A stretch of 64,000 bases of DNA from JAVVHH01 sp965199665. Lineage in GTDB: Bacteria > Pseudomonadota > Alphaproteobacteria > Acetobacterales > Acetobacteraceae. This document shows, piece after piece, positions 35,340 to 44,067 of the stretch (its first letter is position 1; every line of letters begins with the position of its first letter). The stretch covers positions 3,100,001-3,164,000 of the forward strand of contig OZ241208.1 of the NCBI GenBank assembly GCA_965199665.1, in the 5' to 3' direction. The translations under genes were made by a program, and so were the position numbers. The notes beneath the pieces are model-generated. The model was not told the origin of the DNA. It worked only from the letters and a program-made list of their open reading frames with translations, and ran no database searches.

Positions 35340-36056
35340 ATGGAGCAGAGTAGCCCCGCGGCCGACGCTGGCAAGCCATCGGCATCGCGCCCCTTCGCCA
35401 GCACCGGCCCGTACGGGCATCGCGCGCGCATGCGGGGCCGGCTGTTGGCGGGCGAGCAGGCGCTGGCGGATTACGAGATCCTCGAAATGCTGCTGTTCCT
35501 GGGCATCGAGCGCAAGGACACCAAGCCTCTCGCCAAGAGTTTGATCAACGAGTTCGGCAGCCTATCGGCCGCGATCGGTGCCGAACGCGGCGCGCTGCAG
35601 GCCGCCGGCCTGACGCCACAAGCGGTCGAAGCCCTGGACTTGGTGGTGGAGGCGGCGGCGGAGCTGGCGCGCCCGGAACTGATCAAGCGAACCGTGATCA
35701 AGGATTTGCCGACGCTGGAACGCCACCTCCGCCTCGACGAGCGCACGGCGCGGCCGCCCGGACTGAGCGCGCTTCTGCTGAACAACCGCAACCAACTCCT
35801 CGGCGAACCCGATTGGCCCGACGGCACCGTGCCCGACACGATGGCCCGCGAGTTGGTGCGCCACGCGCTGGACGGGCACGCGACGGCCACCATCCTGCTG
35901 CGCAACGCCGGCCCGGTCTCGCCACGGATCGAGGCCGCCGACCGCGCGCTGCATGCCGCGGTGCAGCGCGCGGGCCAGCCGCTCAGCGTGGTCGTGCATG
36001 ACCTCGTCGTGGTGGGCAAAGGCGACTGGGTCAGCCTGCGGCAGCGCGGCCACTGA
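35340..36056 (+). CDS. RadC-family protein with degenerate JAMM motif
   Basis: A 238-residue relative of RadC. The N-terminal helical region matches RadC (MRGRLLAGEQALADYEILEMLLFLGIE begins near 31), and the C-terminal half keeps the overall JAB fold. The metal-binding segment is lost: where RadC reads HNHPSG, this protein reads RNAGPVSP (188-195), and only an Asp (201) near the third ligand is kept. The late DH pair is HD (220-221). It should therefore lack JAMM metalloprotease-type chemistry. The ATG at 35340 follows a GGCGGA. An intact RadC gene starts one base after its stop. Confidence 0.8.
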   Translation: MEQSSPAADAGKPSASRPFASTGPYGHRARMRGRLLAGEQALADYEILEMLLFLGIERKDTKPLAKSLINEFGSLSAAIGAERGALQAAGLTPQAVEALDLVVEAAAELARPELIKRTVIKDLPTLERHLRLDERTARPPGLSALLLNNRNQLLGEPDWPDGTVPDTMARELVRHALDGHATATILLRNAGPVSPRIEAADRALHAAVQRAGQPLSVVVHDLVVVGKGDWVSLRQRGH

Positions 36057-36057
36057 C

Positions 36058-37242
36058 ATGTGGGGCTGGTGGCGGCGGCGAGGGACGGACGAGGCGGCCC
36101 CTGCCCTCGCCTCGGCCCCCGGCGCGGCGGAAACGTTCGACGCCTCCATCGACTTCGACCCGGCCGCGCTTGCCGACGGCGTGACGCCCGAGCAGGTCCG
36201 CGCCGCGGTGGGCGCGGTGCCGGGCGCGGGCTGGGTCAGCGTGGAGCCGCACCAAGGGGCTGCGCTGGACGTTCGGTTGTTCGAGGCCGGGTCGGGCGTG
36301 GAGGCGGCCGGCTCGAGATGGGACCGCCTGCGCGAGGAGCTCGAGGCGGCGATCCGCGGCCTGACCGGTGGCATGTGGGGCCTTCCGATGCCGGCCCCCG
36401 GCGGCTTCGCGGAATCAGCGGCGCAGTTCGCGGCGCTGGAGCAGCTTTCGGCCCTGGCCGCGGCCGCCCAAATCTCGCCCGCCGACATCTCTCCCGTCCC
36501 CGCACCGCCCGCCCTGGCCCCGCCTCCCGCGGCCCCGCGCGCGCAAGCGCCTCGGCCCCGGCGCGCCAAGGCACCGGCTCCCGCGCCCCCACCTCCCCTC
36601 GTCGCCCCAGCCGCTCCAGAGTTGGCGGTGGCGGAGGGCGACGCGTTCCGCCTGCAACGGCTGTTGGCGCTGGTGCTGCCGGCCGATGCCAGCGAGCCGG
36701 CACGCGCGGCGGTCCGGCGCTTCGGCAGCTTCGCCGCCGTACTGGCCGCGCCGGAAGCGGAGCTGCGGCGGGTGCCGGGGCTCGGCACGCATTGCATCGC
36801 CGCCATCAAGCTGCTGCACGCCGCCGCCGTGCGCCATGCCCGGGCCGGAATCGCGGCCGGGCGGCCGGTGCTGGACGACCCCAAGCGCCTGGCCGACTAT
36901 CTCGCCGCCGCCCTGGCCCGCGAGCGGATCGAGCAGTTCCGAGTCTTGTTCCTCGATGCGGCCGGCATGCTGCGCGCCGACGAGGTGCAGGCGCAGGGCA
37001 CCGTCAATCACACGCCGGTATACCCGCGCGAAGTGGTGCGGCGCGCCCTGGCGCTGGAGGCCACCGCGCTGATCCTGGTGCACAACCACCCGAGCGGCGA
37101 CCCGGAGCCTTCGCGCGAGGACCTCGAGATGACCCGGCAGGTGCAGCAGGCCGCCGCCGTGCTGGGCATCGCGCTGCGCGACCACGTGATCGTCGGGAAC
37201 GGGCGATCCCTCAGCTTCCGCGAGGCCGGGCTGCTCGACTGA
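36058..37242 (+). CDS. radC: RadC-family JAB-domain protein with N-terminal extension
   Basis: A 394-residue protein. Residues 1-135 form an unrecognised domain beginning MWGWWRRR; a Pro/Ala linker (146-185) follows; the RadC part (about 190-394) has the helix-hairpin-helix-like segment RFGSFAAVLAAP and an intact JAMM motif HNHPSGDPEPSRED (His342, His344, Asp355). RadC is named for DNA repair, though its true biochemical role is unsettled. The ATG lies one base after the stop of the degenerate paralogue, so both are probably made together. Usual RadC is about 225 residues, so the N-terminal half is extra. Confidence 0.88.
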   Translation: MWGWWRRRGTDEAAPALASAPGAAETFDASIDFDPAALADGVTPEQVRAAVGAVPGAGWVSVEPHQGAALDVRLFEAGSGVEAAGSRWDRLREELEAAIRGLTGGMWGLPMPAPGGFAESAAQFAALEQLSALAAAAQISPADISPVPAPPALAPPPAAPRAQAPRPRRAKAPAPAPPPPLVAPAAPELAVAEGDAFRLQRLLALVLPADASEPARAAVRRFGSFAAVLAAPEAELRRVPGLGTHCIAAIKLLHAAAVRHARAGIAAGRPVLDDPKRLADYLAAALARERIEQFRVLFLDAAGMLRADEVQAQGTVNHTPVYPREVVRRALALEATALILVHNHPSGDPEPSREDLEMTRQVQQAAAVLGIALRDHVIVGNGRSLSFREAGLLD

Positions 37243-37333
37243 CACGGCTTTGCCGCAGAAGCTTCATCGTTCCGGCATCGGCAGCCGCTTCCCGCCCTCC
37301 TACGTCGGTCGGTCTCCAGGGGGAGAGTTCGTT

Positions 37334-37942
37334 TTGGCCAGCGAGGTCGCAGGACGGGAACGAGGCGGGAAACGAGAGGGCGCCGCCGAGGGTGGGCTGG
37401 CGCTGTTCCTTAAACGCTGGATGGCCAACCCGCTGCAGATGGGCTCCGTGGTGCCGTCCTCCCCCGCCCTGTGCCGGCGCATCGCGGCGCAAGTGCGGCT
37501 GCAGCCCGGCGAACGGGTGCTGGAGCTCGGCGCCGGCACCGGCGTGGTGTCGCGGGCGCTGCTGGCAAGCGGGCTGGCGCCGGAGCGGCTGACCACCGTG
37601 GAGATCGTGCCGTCGATGGCCGAGCATCTGCGGGCCGGGCTGCCGGGAGTCGAGGTGCTCGTCGGGGACGCGCGCGACCTGCCGACGCTGATCCCCGCAT
37701 CCCAGCACGGGCGCATCGGCACGGTGATCTGCGGCGTGCCGCTGGTGCTGCTGCGCCGGGCCGAGCAGCAGCGCTTCCTGGACGCGATCGAGGCGGTCGC
37801 GCCGGGTCGCGGCTTTCTGCACTATAGTTACTGTATCACCTCGCCGCTGCCCTGGCAGACGCACGGGCTGGTCGCGCGTCGCGAGGCCTGGACATCGCTG
37901 AACTTCCCGCCGGCGAGCGTCTGGCGTTATACACGGCGGTAA
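37334..37942 (+). CDS. PmtA-like SAM-dependent methyltransferase
   Basis: A class I methyltransferase of about 202 residues with SAM motif VLELGAGTGVVSRALL (62-77). LFLKRWMANPLQMGSVVPSSPAL (from residue 24) is typical of the rhizobial-type phospholipid N-methyltransferase family, which can methylate phosphatidylethanolamine towards phosphatidylcholine. That substrate is a family-based guess. The start is uncertain: TTG at 37334 has GGGGGAG upstream, TTG at 37250 is longer, and the ATG at 37421 would cut the conserved region. Confidence 0.8.
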   Translation: MASEVAGRERGGKREGAAEGGLALFLKRWMANPLQMGSVVPSSPALCRRIAAQVRLQPGERVLELGAGTGVVSRALLASGLAPERLTTVEIVPSMAEHLRAGLPGVEVLVGDARDLPTLIPASQHGRIGTVICGVPLVLLRRAEQQRFLDAIEAVAPGRGFLHYSYCITSPLPWQTHGLVARREAWTSLNFPPASVWRYTRR

Positions 37943-38019
37943 GGGCCGCCCGGCCCGCTGCTGGACAGCATGTTGCGGTGCAGCATATATCGGCCTTCCA
38001 GCCGCTCGAGGTTTTTTGC

Positions 38020-39483
38020 ATGGATGCCACCTTGCCGGTCGCCCGGCCCCGCCCGTCGCATAGCAGCGGCACCATCGTTCCCGTGATCCTATCGGGCGGC
38101 TCCGGCTCCCGGCTCTGGCCGGTGTCGCGTGAGAGCTTCCCCAAGCAGCTCTGGCCGCTGGTCAGCGAGCGCAGCATGCTGCAGGACACCGCCCGCCGCG
38201 GCGTGGGCGCGCAGTTCGCGGCGCCCATCGTGGTGTGCAACCAGGAGCACCGCTTCCTGGTGGCCGAGCAGATGCGGAATTGCGGCATCACCGACGCCAC
38301 CGTCATGCTGGAGCCGGTCGGCCGCAACTCGGCGCCGGCCATCACTGCCGCGGCGATCACGGTGGCCGAGGCCGATCCGGACGCGGTGATCTGGATGATG
38401 GCGGCCGACGCCGTGATCGATCGCGACGACGCGCTGATGGCCGCGCTGGGCCGCGCGGTGGTTGCCGCGCAGGCCGGTCGCATCGTGCTGTTCGGCATGA
38501 AGCCGCACCGGGCCGAGACGGCCTATGGCTACATCGAGGTCGGCGAGGAGCTGGCCGATGCTCCCGGCGTGCATGCCGTGGCGCGCTTCCTCGAGAAGCC
38601 GAACGCCGCCCTGGCCGCCGAGCTCTCCGCCTCGGGCAAGCACCTGTGGAACTCCGGCATGTTCGTCTTCACGGCGGCGACGCTGCTCAGCGAGATGGAG
38701 CGTTACGCCCCCGAGGTGGTCGAGGCCGCGCAACGCGCCGTGGCCGCCCGCACCCAGGATCTCGACTTCTTCCGCCTCGACCCGGCCGCCTTCGCCGCCT
38801 CGCCCGACATCTCCATCGACTATGCGATCGCCGAGCGCACCTCCAAGGCCGCCGTCATCCCGGCCGATCTCGGCTGGTCCGACGTTGGCAGCTGGGACGC
38901 GCTGTGGGAACGCCTGCCCAAGGACGAACAGGGCAACGCCGCCGTGGGCGACGTGATCCTGCAGGGCTCGCGCAACTGCCTCGCCCGCTCGGACGGGGTG
39001 CTGACCGCCGTGGTCGGGCTCGACGACGCCATCGTGGTCGTGACCAAGGACGCCGTGCTGGCCATGCACAAGGACCGCGCGCAGGACGTCAAGAAGGTCG
39101 TCGAGCGGCTCCGTCGCGACAAGCGGCATGAGGCGGTGGCGCATAACCGCATGTACCGTCCCTGGGGCTTCTACGAGAGCCTCATCATGGGCGACCGCTT
39201 CCAGGTCAAGCGCATCGTGGTGCAGCCCGGCCAGAAGCTTTCCCTGCAGAAGCACTTCCACCGGGCCGAGCACTGGGTCGTGGTCAGCGGCGTCGCGCTG
39301 GTGACGCGCGACGAGGAGGAAGTGTTCGTCCGCGAGAACGAGAGCATCTACCTGCCCCTCGGCTGCGTTCACCGCATGGCGAACCCGGGCCGCATCCCGC
39401 TGACCCTGATCGAGGTCCAGTCGGGCAGCTACCTCGGCGAGGACGACATCGTCCGCATCGAGGATACCTACGGGCGCACCTGA
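38020..39483 (+). CDS. manC: Mannose-1-phosphate guanylyltransferase / mannose-6-phosphate isomerase
   Basis: A bifunctional cytoplasmic enzyme of 487 residues that makes GDP-mannose for exopolysaccharide or LPS. The N-terminal nucleotidyltransferase has the pyrophosphorylase motif LSGGSGSRLWPVSRESFPKQ (24-43) and FVEKP-like FLEKPN. The C-terminal cupin (about 370-487) carries PGQKLSLQKHFHRAEHW for the isomerase. GAGG stands eight bases before the ATG at 38020; a longer open frame has no support. No other sugar-nucleotide genes are adjacent. Confidence 0.95.
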   Translation: MDATLPVARPRPSHSSGTIVPVILSGGSGSRLWPVSRESFPKQLWPLVSERSMLQDTARRGVGAQFAAPIVVCNQEHRFLVAEQMRNCGITDATVMLEPVGRNSAPAITAAAITVAEADPDAVIWMMAADAVIDRDDALMAALGRAVVAAQAGRIVLFGMKPHRAETAYGYIEVGEELADAPGVHAVARFLEKPNAALAAELSASGKHLWNSGMFVFTAATLLSEMERYAPEVVEAAQRAVAARTQDLDFFRLDPAAFAASPDISIDYAIAERTSKAAVIPADLGWSDVGSWDALWERLPKDEQGNAAVGDVILQGSRNCLARSDGVLTAVVGLDDAIVVVTKDAVLAMHKDRAQDVKKVVERLRRDKRHEAVAHNRMYRPWGFYESLIMGDRFQVKRIVVQPGQKLSLQKHFHRAEHWVVVSGVALVTRDEEEVFVRENESIYLPLGCVHRMANPGRIPLTLIEVQSGSYLGEDDIVRIEDTYGRT

Positions 39484-39491
39484 ACGGCGCG

Positions 39492-39526
39492 GCGCCGCCC
39501 TGCCGCTCAGGCGGCGAGGGCGGCGC
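39492..39526. terminator. Long hairpin between manC and alaS, overlapping the alaS 3' end
   Basis: Fifteen base pairs with one bulged G: positions 39492-39506 pair with 39511-39526 around a TCAG loop that contains the alaS stop codon. It lies 8 bases after the manC stop. It can terminate manC, and from the other side forms in the last codons of alaS. Confidence 0.65.
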
Positions 39527-42143
39527 GGATCGCGTTCAGGGCGGCATCGGCCGCGCTCGCATCGGGCCCGCCGGCTTGCGCCAGGTCCGGCCGTCCGCCG
39601 CCGCCCTTGCCACCTAGCGCCACGCTGGCAGCGCGCACGAGCGCCACGGCGTCGAGCCGTCCCAGCAGGTCGGGCGACACCCGAACCACGACGCTGGCCT
39701 TGTTCTCCGCCGTCGACACCACGGCCACCACGCCGCTGCCGAGATCGTTGGCAATCGCCTCAGCCATCCCCTTGAGGTCCCGCGCCGGCACGTCGCCCAG
39801 GTTGCGCGCCGCCAACGGAATGCCGCCGACATCCTCGACCGCCGCAACGCCCGCGCCGGTGGCCAGCTTGCGCTGCAGCTCCGCTACCTGGCGCTCGAGC
39901 TTGCGATTGCTCTCCAACACCTGCTGCAGCCGTTCCGTCAGCTCGCCCGGCGCAACGCGGAGCAGCGCCGCCGCCTCGCCCAGCCGCCGCTCGCTCTGGC
40001 CGATCGCCTCCTCCGCCGAGGCGCCGGTGACCGCCTCGATCCGGCGCACGCCGGCACTGACCGCGCTTTCCCCGGTGATGCGGAAATAGCCGATGTCGCC
40101 GGTGCGCCCGACATGGGTGCCGCCGCAGAGCTCCACGGAGAACGGCTTGCCCCCCGGCCCGGCCCGGCCCATGCCGACCACGCGGACCTCGTCGCCGTAC
40201 TTCTCCCCGAACAGCGCCATCGCGCCCTCCGCCACAGCGGCGTCCGGCGTCATGAGCCGGGTCGTGACGGCGGTGTTGGCGCGGATCTCGGCATTCACCG
40301 CGGCCTCGACCACGGCGAGGTCCTCCCGCGTGATCGGCGTCGGCTGGCTCACGTCGAAGCGCAGCCGGTCGGGCGCGTTCAGGCTCCCCTTCTGCGCCAC
40401 GTGCGTGCCGAGCCGGTCGCGCAGCGCGGCGTGCAGCAGATGCGTCGCGCTGTGATGCGCGCGGATGGCGCCGCGGCGGGTGTGGTCCACCGTCGCGACG
40501 ACCGCCAGCCCCGGCACGACCCGGCCTTCAACGACCCGGCCGCGATGCACGAACAGGTCGCCCAGCCGCTTCTGCGTGTCGGTGATTTCCACGACCACAC
40601 CCGGCGCGGTGAGCCGGCCGGTATCGCCCACCTGTCCGCCGCTTTCGGCGTAGAACGGCGTCTGGTTGAGCAGCAGCGCCACCGTCTCGCCGGGTCCCGC
40701 CTCGGCCACGCTCTGGCCGTCGACGACCACGGCGAGCACCTCCGCCTCGGCCGTCTCCGTCGTGTAGCCGAGGAACTCGGTCGCCCCCGCCCGCTCGCGT
40801 TCGTCGAACCAGACGCGCTCGGTCGCTGCGTCGCCGGTGCCGGCCCAAGCGGCGCGGGCCCTGACGCGCTGCTCCGCCATGGCCGCATCAAACCCGGCGA
40901 CGTCCACGCCCTTGCCCTGCTCGCGCAGCGCATCCTGCGTGAGGTCCAGCGGGAAGCCATAGGTGTCGTAGAGCCGGAACGCGACGCCGCCGGGCAGCGT
41001 GCCGCCCTCGCCGAGCCGTCCGACCTCGTCGGCGAGCAGGCCCAGCCCGCGGCCGAGCATGGCGGTGAAGCGTTCTTCCTCGCCCTTCATCGTCTCCGCG
41101 ATGAGCGACTGCGCGCGCGGCAGCTCCGGATACGCGGCGCCCATCTCGCGCACCAGCACCGGCAGCAGCCGGTGGAACGTCGCATCCGTGGTGCCCATCA
41201 GGTGCAGGTGCCGCATGGCACGCCGCATGATCCGGCGCAGCACGTAGCCGCGGCCGTCTTTGGCCGGCAGCACGCCGTCCGCGATCAGGAACGCGGCCGA
41301 GCGCAGGTGGTCGGCGACCACGCGGTGGCTGGTGCGGAACGGCCCGTCCGCGGCCTGACCCGTCGCGTCGGCACTGGCGGTGATCAGCGCGCGAAAGGTG
41401 TCGGTGTCGTAGTTGTCGTGCACGCCCTGCAGGATGGCGGCGAAGCGCTCGAGCCCCATGCCGGTGTCGATCGAGGGCCGCGGCAGCCCGACGCGGGTGC
41501 CGGGCGGGCCCTCCTCGTACTGCATGAACACGAGGTTCCAGATCTCGATGAACCGGTCGCCATCCTCGTCGGGCGAGCCGGGCGGACCGCCGGGAATGCC
41601 GGGGCCATGGTCGTAGAAGATCTCCGAGCAAGGGCCGCACGGCCCGGTATCGCCCATGCGCCAGAAATTGTCGGACGTGCCGATGCGGATGATCCGCTCC
41701 TCCGGCAGCCCCGCGATCTTGCGCCAGAACCCGGCCGCGTCGTCGTCATCGGCATACACGGTGACGAGCAGCTTCTCGGGCGGCAGCGCGAAGTCGCGCG
41801 TCAGCAAGGTCCAGGCATGAAGGATCGCCTGTTCCTTGAAGTAATCGCCGAACGAGAAATTGCCCAGCATCTCGAAGAAGGTGTGGTGCCGCGCGGTGTA
41901 GCCGACATTGTCGAGGTCGTTGTGCTTGCCGCCGGCGCGGACGCATTTCTGCGCCGTCGTCGCCCGGTCGTAGCCGCGGCGCTCCTGCCCGGTGAACACG
42001 TTCTTGAACTGGACCATGCCGCTATTGGTGAACAGCAGCGTCGGGTCGTTGGAGGGAACGAGCGAGGAGGAAGGCACGATCTGGTGCCCGGTCGCGCCGA
42101 AATACTCGAGAAACGTCGCCCGGATGTCGTTGCTGCTGGCCAT
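39507..42143 (-). CDS. alaS: Alanyl-tRNA synthetase
   Basis: A class II synthetase of 878 residues that charges tRNA-Ala. The catalytic domain has HHTFFEMLGNFSFGDYFK and GMGLERFAAILQG; the editing domain has HHSATHLLHAAL and ELCGGTHV; a C-terminal C-Ala domain follows a coiled coil (SNRKLERQVAELQRKL). The frame is open upstream to 42485 in Arg-rich sequence; the ATG at 42143 with AGGGAC upstream begins at the conserved MASSNDIRATFLEYF. It lies 35 bases after a LysM gene on the same strand. Confidence 0.97.
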   Translation of the reverse strand: MASSNDIRATFLEYFGATGHQIVPSSSLVPSNDPTLLFTNSGMVQFKNVFTGQERRGYDRATTAQKCVRAGGKHNDLDNVGYTARHHTFFEMLGNFSFGDYFKEQAILHAWTLLTRDFALPPEKLLVTVYADDDDAAGFWRKIAGLPEERIIRIGTSDNFWRMGDTGPCGPCSEIFYDHGPGIPGGPPGSPDEDGDRFIEIWNLVFMQYEEGPPGTRVGLPRPSIDTGMGLERFAAILQGVHDNYDTDTFRALITASADATGQAADGPFRTSHRVVADHLRSAAFLIADGVLPAKDGRGYVLRRIMRRAMRHLHLMGTTDATFHRLLPVLVREMGAAYPELPRAQSLIAETMKGEEERFTAMLGRGLGLLADEVGRLGEGGTLPGGVAFRLYDTYGFPLDLTQDALREQGKGVDVAGFDAAMAEQRVRARAAWAGTGDAATERVWFDERERAGATEFLGYTTETAEAEVLAVVVDGQSVAEAGPGETVALLLNQTPFYAESGGQVGDTGRLTAPGVVVEITDTQKRLGDLFVHRGRVVEGRVVPGLAVVATVDHTRRGAIRAHHSATHLLHAALRDRLGTHVAQKGSLNAPDRLRFDVSQPTPITREDLAVVEAAVNAEIRANTAVTTRLMTPDAAVAEGAMALFGEKYGDEVRVVGMGRAGPGGKPFSVELCGGTHVGRTGDIGYFRITGESAVSAGVRRIEAVTGASAEEAIGQSERRLGEAAALLRVAPGELTERLQQVLESNRKLERQVAELQRKLATGAGVAAVEDVGGIPLAARNLGDVPARDLKGMAEAIANDLGSGVVAVVSTAENKASVVVRVSPDLLGRLDAVALVRAASVALGGKGGGGRPDLAQAGGPDASAADAALNAIRAALAA

Positions 42144-42178
42144 GGCTGTCCCTACCGCTTCCGCGCGGGCGAGACCAG

Positions 42179-43183
42179 TCAGGAGCGGGGCGGTACCGCG
42201 AAGACCTGGCCGGGATAGATGCGGTTGGGATCGCGGATCTGGTCGCGGTTGGCCAGGAAAATCACGGTGAAGCGCGTGCCCTGCCCATAGGATTGGCGAG
42301 CGATGCGCCACAGGTTCTGGCCGGGCTGCACGATGGTGCGGCCGGCGGCCCCGGCATCGGCGGCCAGCGTCGCCCGCTGGAACGGCAGTTCGACCCGCGC
42401 CAGGACGCGCCCGCCTGGCCCGACCTGATCCACGCGGACACGATGGGTGCCGGGCGCGATCGCCGCCGACGGGCGCAACGTCCATTGGCCGGCCGCATCG
42501 GCCCGCGCATCGCCGGCCGGGCGGTCGTCGACATACAACCGCACCGTCGCATCCGGCGGGGCGGAGCCGGCGAAGCGGATGTCGCCGCCCTCGTCGTAAT
42601 CGACCGTGCTCAGCCCGAGCTTGCGGGACGCGCCGGTCAGCACGCGCGGCGCGGCGACGCCCCCGGGCAGCAGCACGGCAACGGGTGCCGCCGGCTCAGT
42701 GGCGAGCGTGGTGGCGGCGGCGACCGCCGGTGCCGCGCGCTCCGGCACCACGAGGAAGACGGAATCCGTCCCGACGACCTCCGTTCCGTCGGCCCGGCGA
42801 ACCGACACGGTCAGCTCGCGCGCGCCCGGCGGTAGGGCGGCGTCCGGCAGCAGCACGAATTGCCCGGCAGCGTCGGCCCGGGCCGTGCCGAGCGGACGGC
42901 CGCCATCGCGCACGGTGATCTCGGCGCCGGGCTCCGCGCGACCGGCGATCACGGCGCGCCCCTCCGGCCCGATCCGCACCACGTCGAAGCTCGGGCCCGC
43001 CGTTGCCGGAGCCGTTACGGCCGGCACGGACGGGCGCGCGGCGGGCAGCGCTGCGACGGGTTGTGGCACCGGGGTCGGGGCCGGCCACAGCCACACGCCG
43101 ACGCCGCCCGCGATCCCGACCAGCAGGAGGGCGATCCACGGCCAACGCGACCGCTCGCGACGAGGCGCTCCGGAAGATGACAT
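42179..43183 (-). CDS. Membrane-anchored LysM-domain protein
   Basis: A 334-residue protein with an N-terminal membrane anchor (about 15-33), a Pro/Ala-rich stretch, then two copies of an Ig-like module (repeated RADAAGQF/W motifs near 112 and 240) and a C-terminal LysM domain (about 285-334: QPGQNLWRIARQSYGQG, NRIYPGQVF). LysM binds peptidoglycan, so it probably sits in the periplasm attached to the inner membrane. The ATG at 43183 has only a poor GGGA next to it; TTG at 43219 is an alternative. Confidence 0.85.
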   Translation of the reverse strand: MSSSGAPRRERSRWPWIALLLVGIAGGVGVWLWPAPTPVPQPVAALPAARPSVPAVTAPATAGPSFDVVRIGPEGRAVIAGRAEPGAEITVRDGGRPLGTARADAAGQFVLLPDAALPPGARELTVSVRRADGTEVVGTDSVFLVVPERAAPAVAAATTLATEPAAPVAVLLPGGVAAPRVLTGASRKLGLSTVDYDEGGDIRFAGSAPPDATVRLYVDDRPAGDARADAAGQWTLRPSAAIAPGTHRVRVDQVGPGGRVLARVELPFQRATLAADAGAAGRTIVQPGQNLWRIARQSYGQGTRFTVIFLANRDQIRDPNRIYPGQVFAVPPRS

Positions 43184-43228
43184 TCCCGTGAAACTAGGTC
43201 GGAACCCGCCTGTGCGCAACGACGGCGA

Positions 43229-44023
43229 TCAGCCGAGCACGGTGCGCCGCAGCCCCCACGCCACCCCGGCCACGATCGCGGCGGCAAATACGGGCGCCAT
43301 CAACCGCGCCTTCTTGGGCAGCCGCGGCTCAATCAGCCCGATCAGCAGGGGTGCCACCAGGGCGAGCAGGCAGACGAGATCGACGGCGTCGAACCGCCCC
43401 CGCGCCAGGCGGCCGCGCGACAGGTCCAGCGCTGCGATCAGCGCTGCCAGGGTCGCGCTCGGCAGCAGCGCCGCCCCGCGCACGACGAGCGGCGCAGCGC
43501 AGCACGCGGCCGCCACCGCCGCCGCCGGAGCCCATCCGGCCCCCAACCCGGTCGCCTCGAGCCCGCCCCACAGTGCCAGAGGGATCGCCAGTGCCCGGCC
43601 CGCTTGGCCCCGCACCACCGCCGCCACCAGCCCTGCCAGCACCGCCGCCACGATCGCGACCCGCCACCATTCATCCGGGCCCGCCGTGTTGCGCGCCAGC
43701 CATCCGCCGACGGAGAACGCCGCCAAAACGGATAGCCAGCGGTCGTTCCGTCCCCGCCGCCACACCCGGAGTGCCTCGACCGCGGCGATGCCCGCCGCCG
43801 GCACCAGCAGCAGCGACGGAGCGAGCGACGGCGCCAGCGCCACGCCCCACAAGCGGCCCGGCTGCTGCAACGCCGCCCAGCCGACCGCGGCCGCCACCGC
43901 CAGTCCGACCCGGCCCCACGCCGCCCGCGTCTTGCCGCGGCACAGCGCGACGCTGGCAGCCGCCACCGCCAGGGCGAGCAGCGCGGGTAGGTAGGCTTGG
44001 AGAACGAACGGAATCGGGGGCAT
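43229..44023 (-). CDS. Multi-spanning membrane protein of unknown function
   Basis: A 264-residue protein made almost wholly of hydrophobic helices, about eight, with short loops such as RVWRRGRNDR and LSRGRLARGR. Ala, Leu and Val dominate. No conserved motif that names a family is visible. AGGTGG precedes the ATG at 44023; GTG at 44032 is also plausible. It is followed 45 bases later by the LysM gene, then alaS, so the three may form one transcript. Confidence 0.65.
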   Translation of the reverse strand: MPPIPFVLQAYLPALLALAVAAASVALCRGKTRAAWGRVGLAVAAAVGWAALQQPGRLWGVALAPSLAPSLLLVPAAGIAAVEALRVWRRGRNDRWLSVLAAFSVGGWLARNTAGPDEWWRVAIVAAVLAGLVAAVVRGQAGRALAIPLALWGGLEATGLGAGWAPAAAVAAACCAAPLVVRGAALLPSATLAALIAALDLSRGRLARGRFDAVDLVCLLALVAPLLIGLIEPRLPKKARLMAPVFAAAIVAGVAWGLRRTVLG

Positions 44024-44067
44024 CCGGGCCACCTATCCCTCCGCGCGGCGGAGCGGCAAGATACAGC

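Noticed and set aside
35340..37242. RadC genes as a sign of a mobile element
   Set aside because: No integrase, transposase, antirestriction or phage genes, and no repeats flank them.
42144..42485. N-terminal extension of alanyl-tRNA synthetase
   Set aside because: Lies in the LysM gene in another frame and is Arg/Pro-rich; the usual AlaS start is at 42143.
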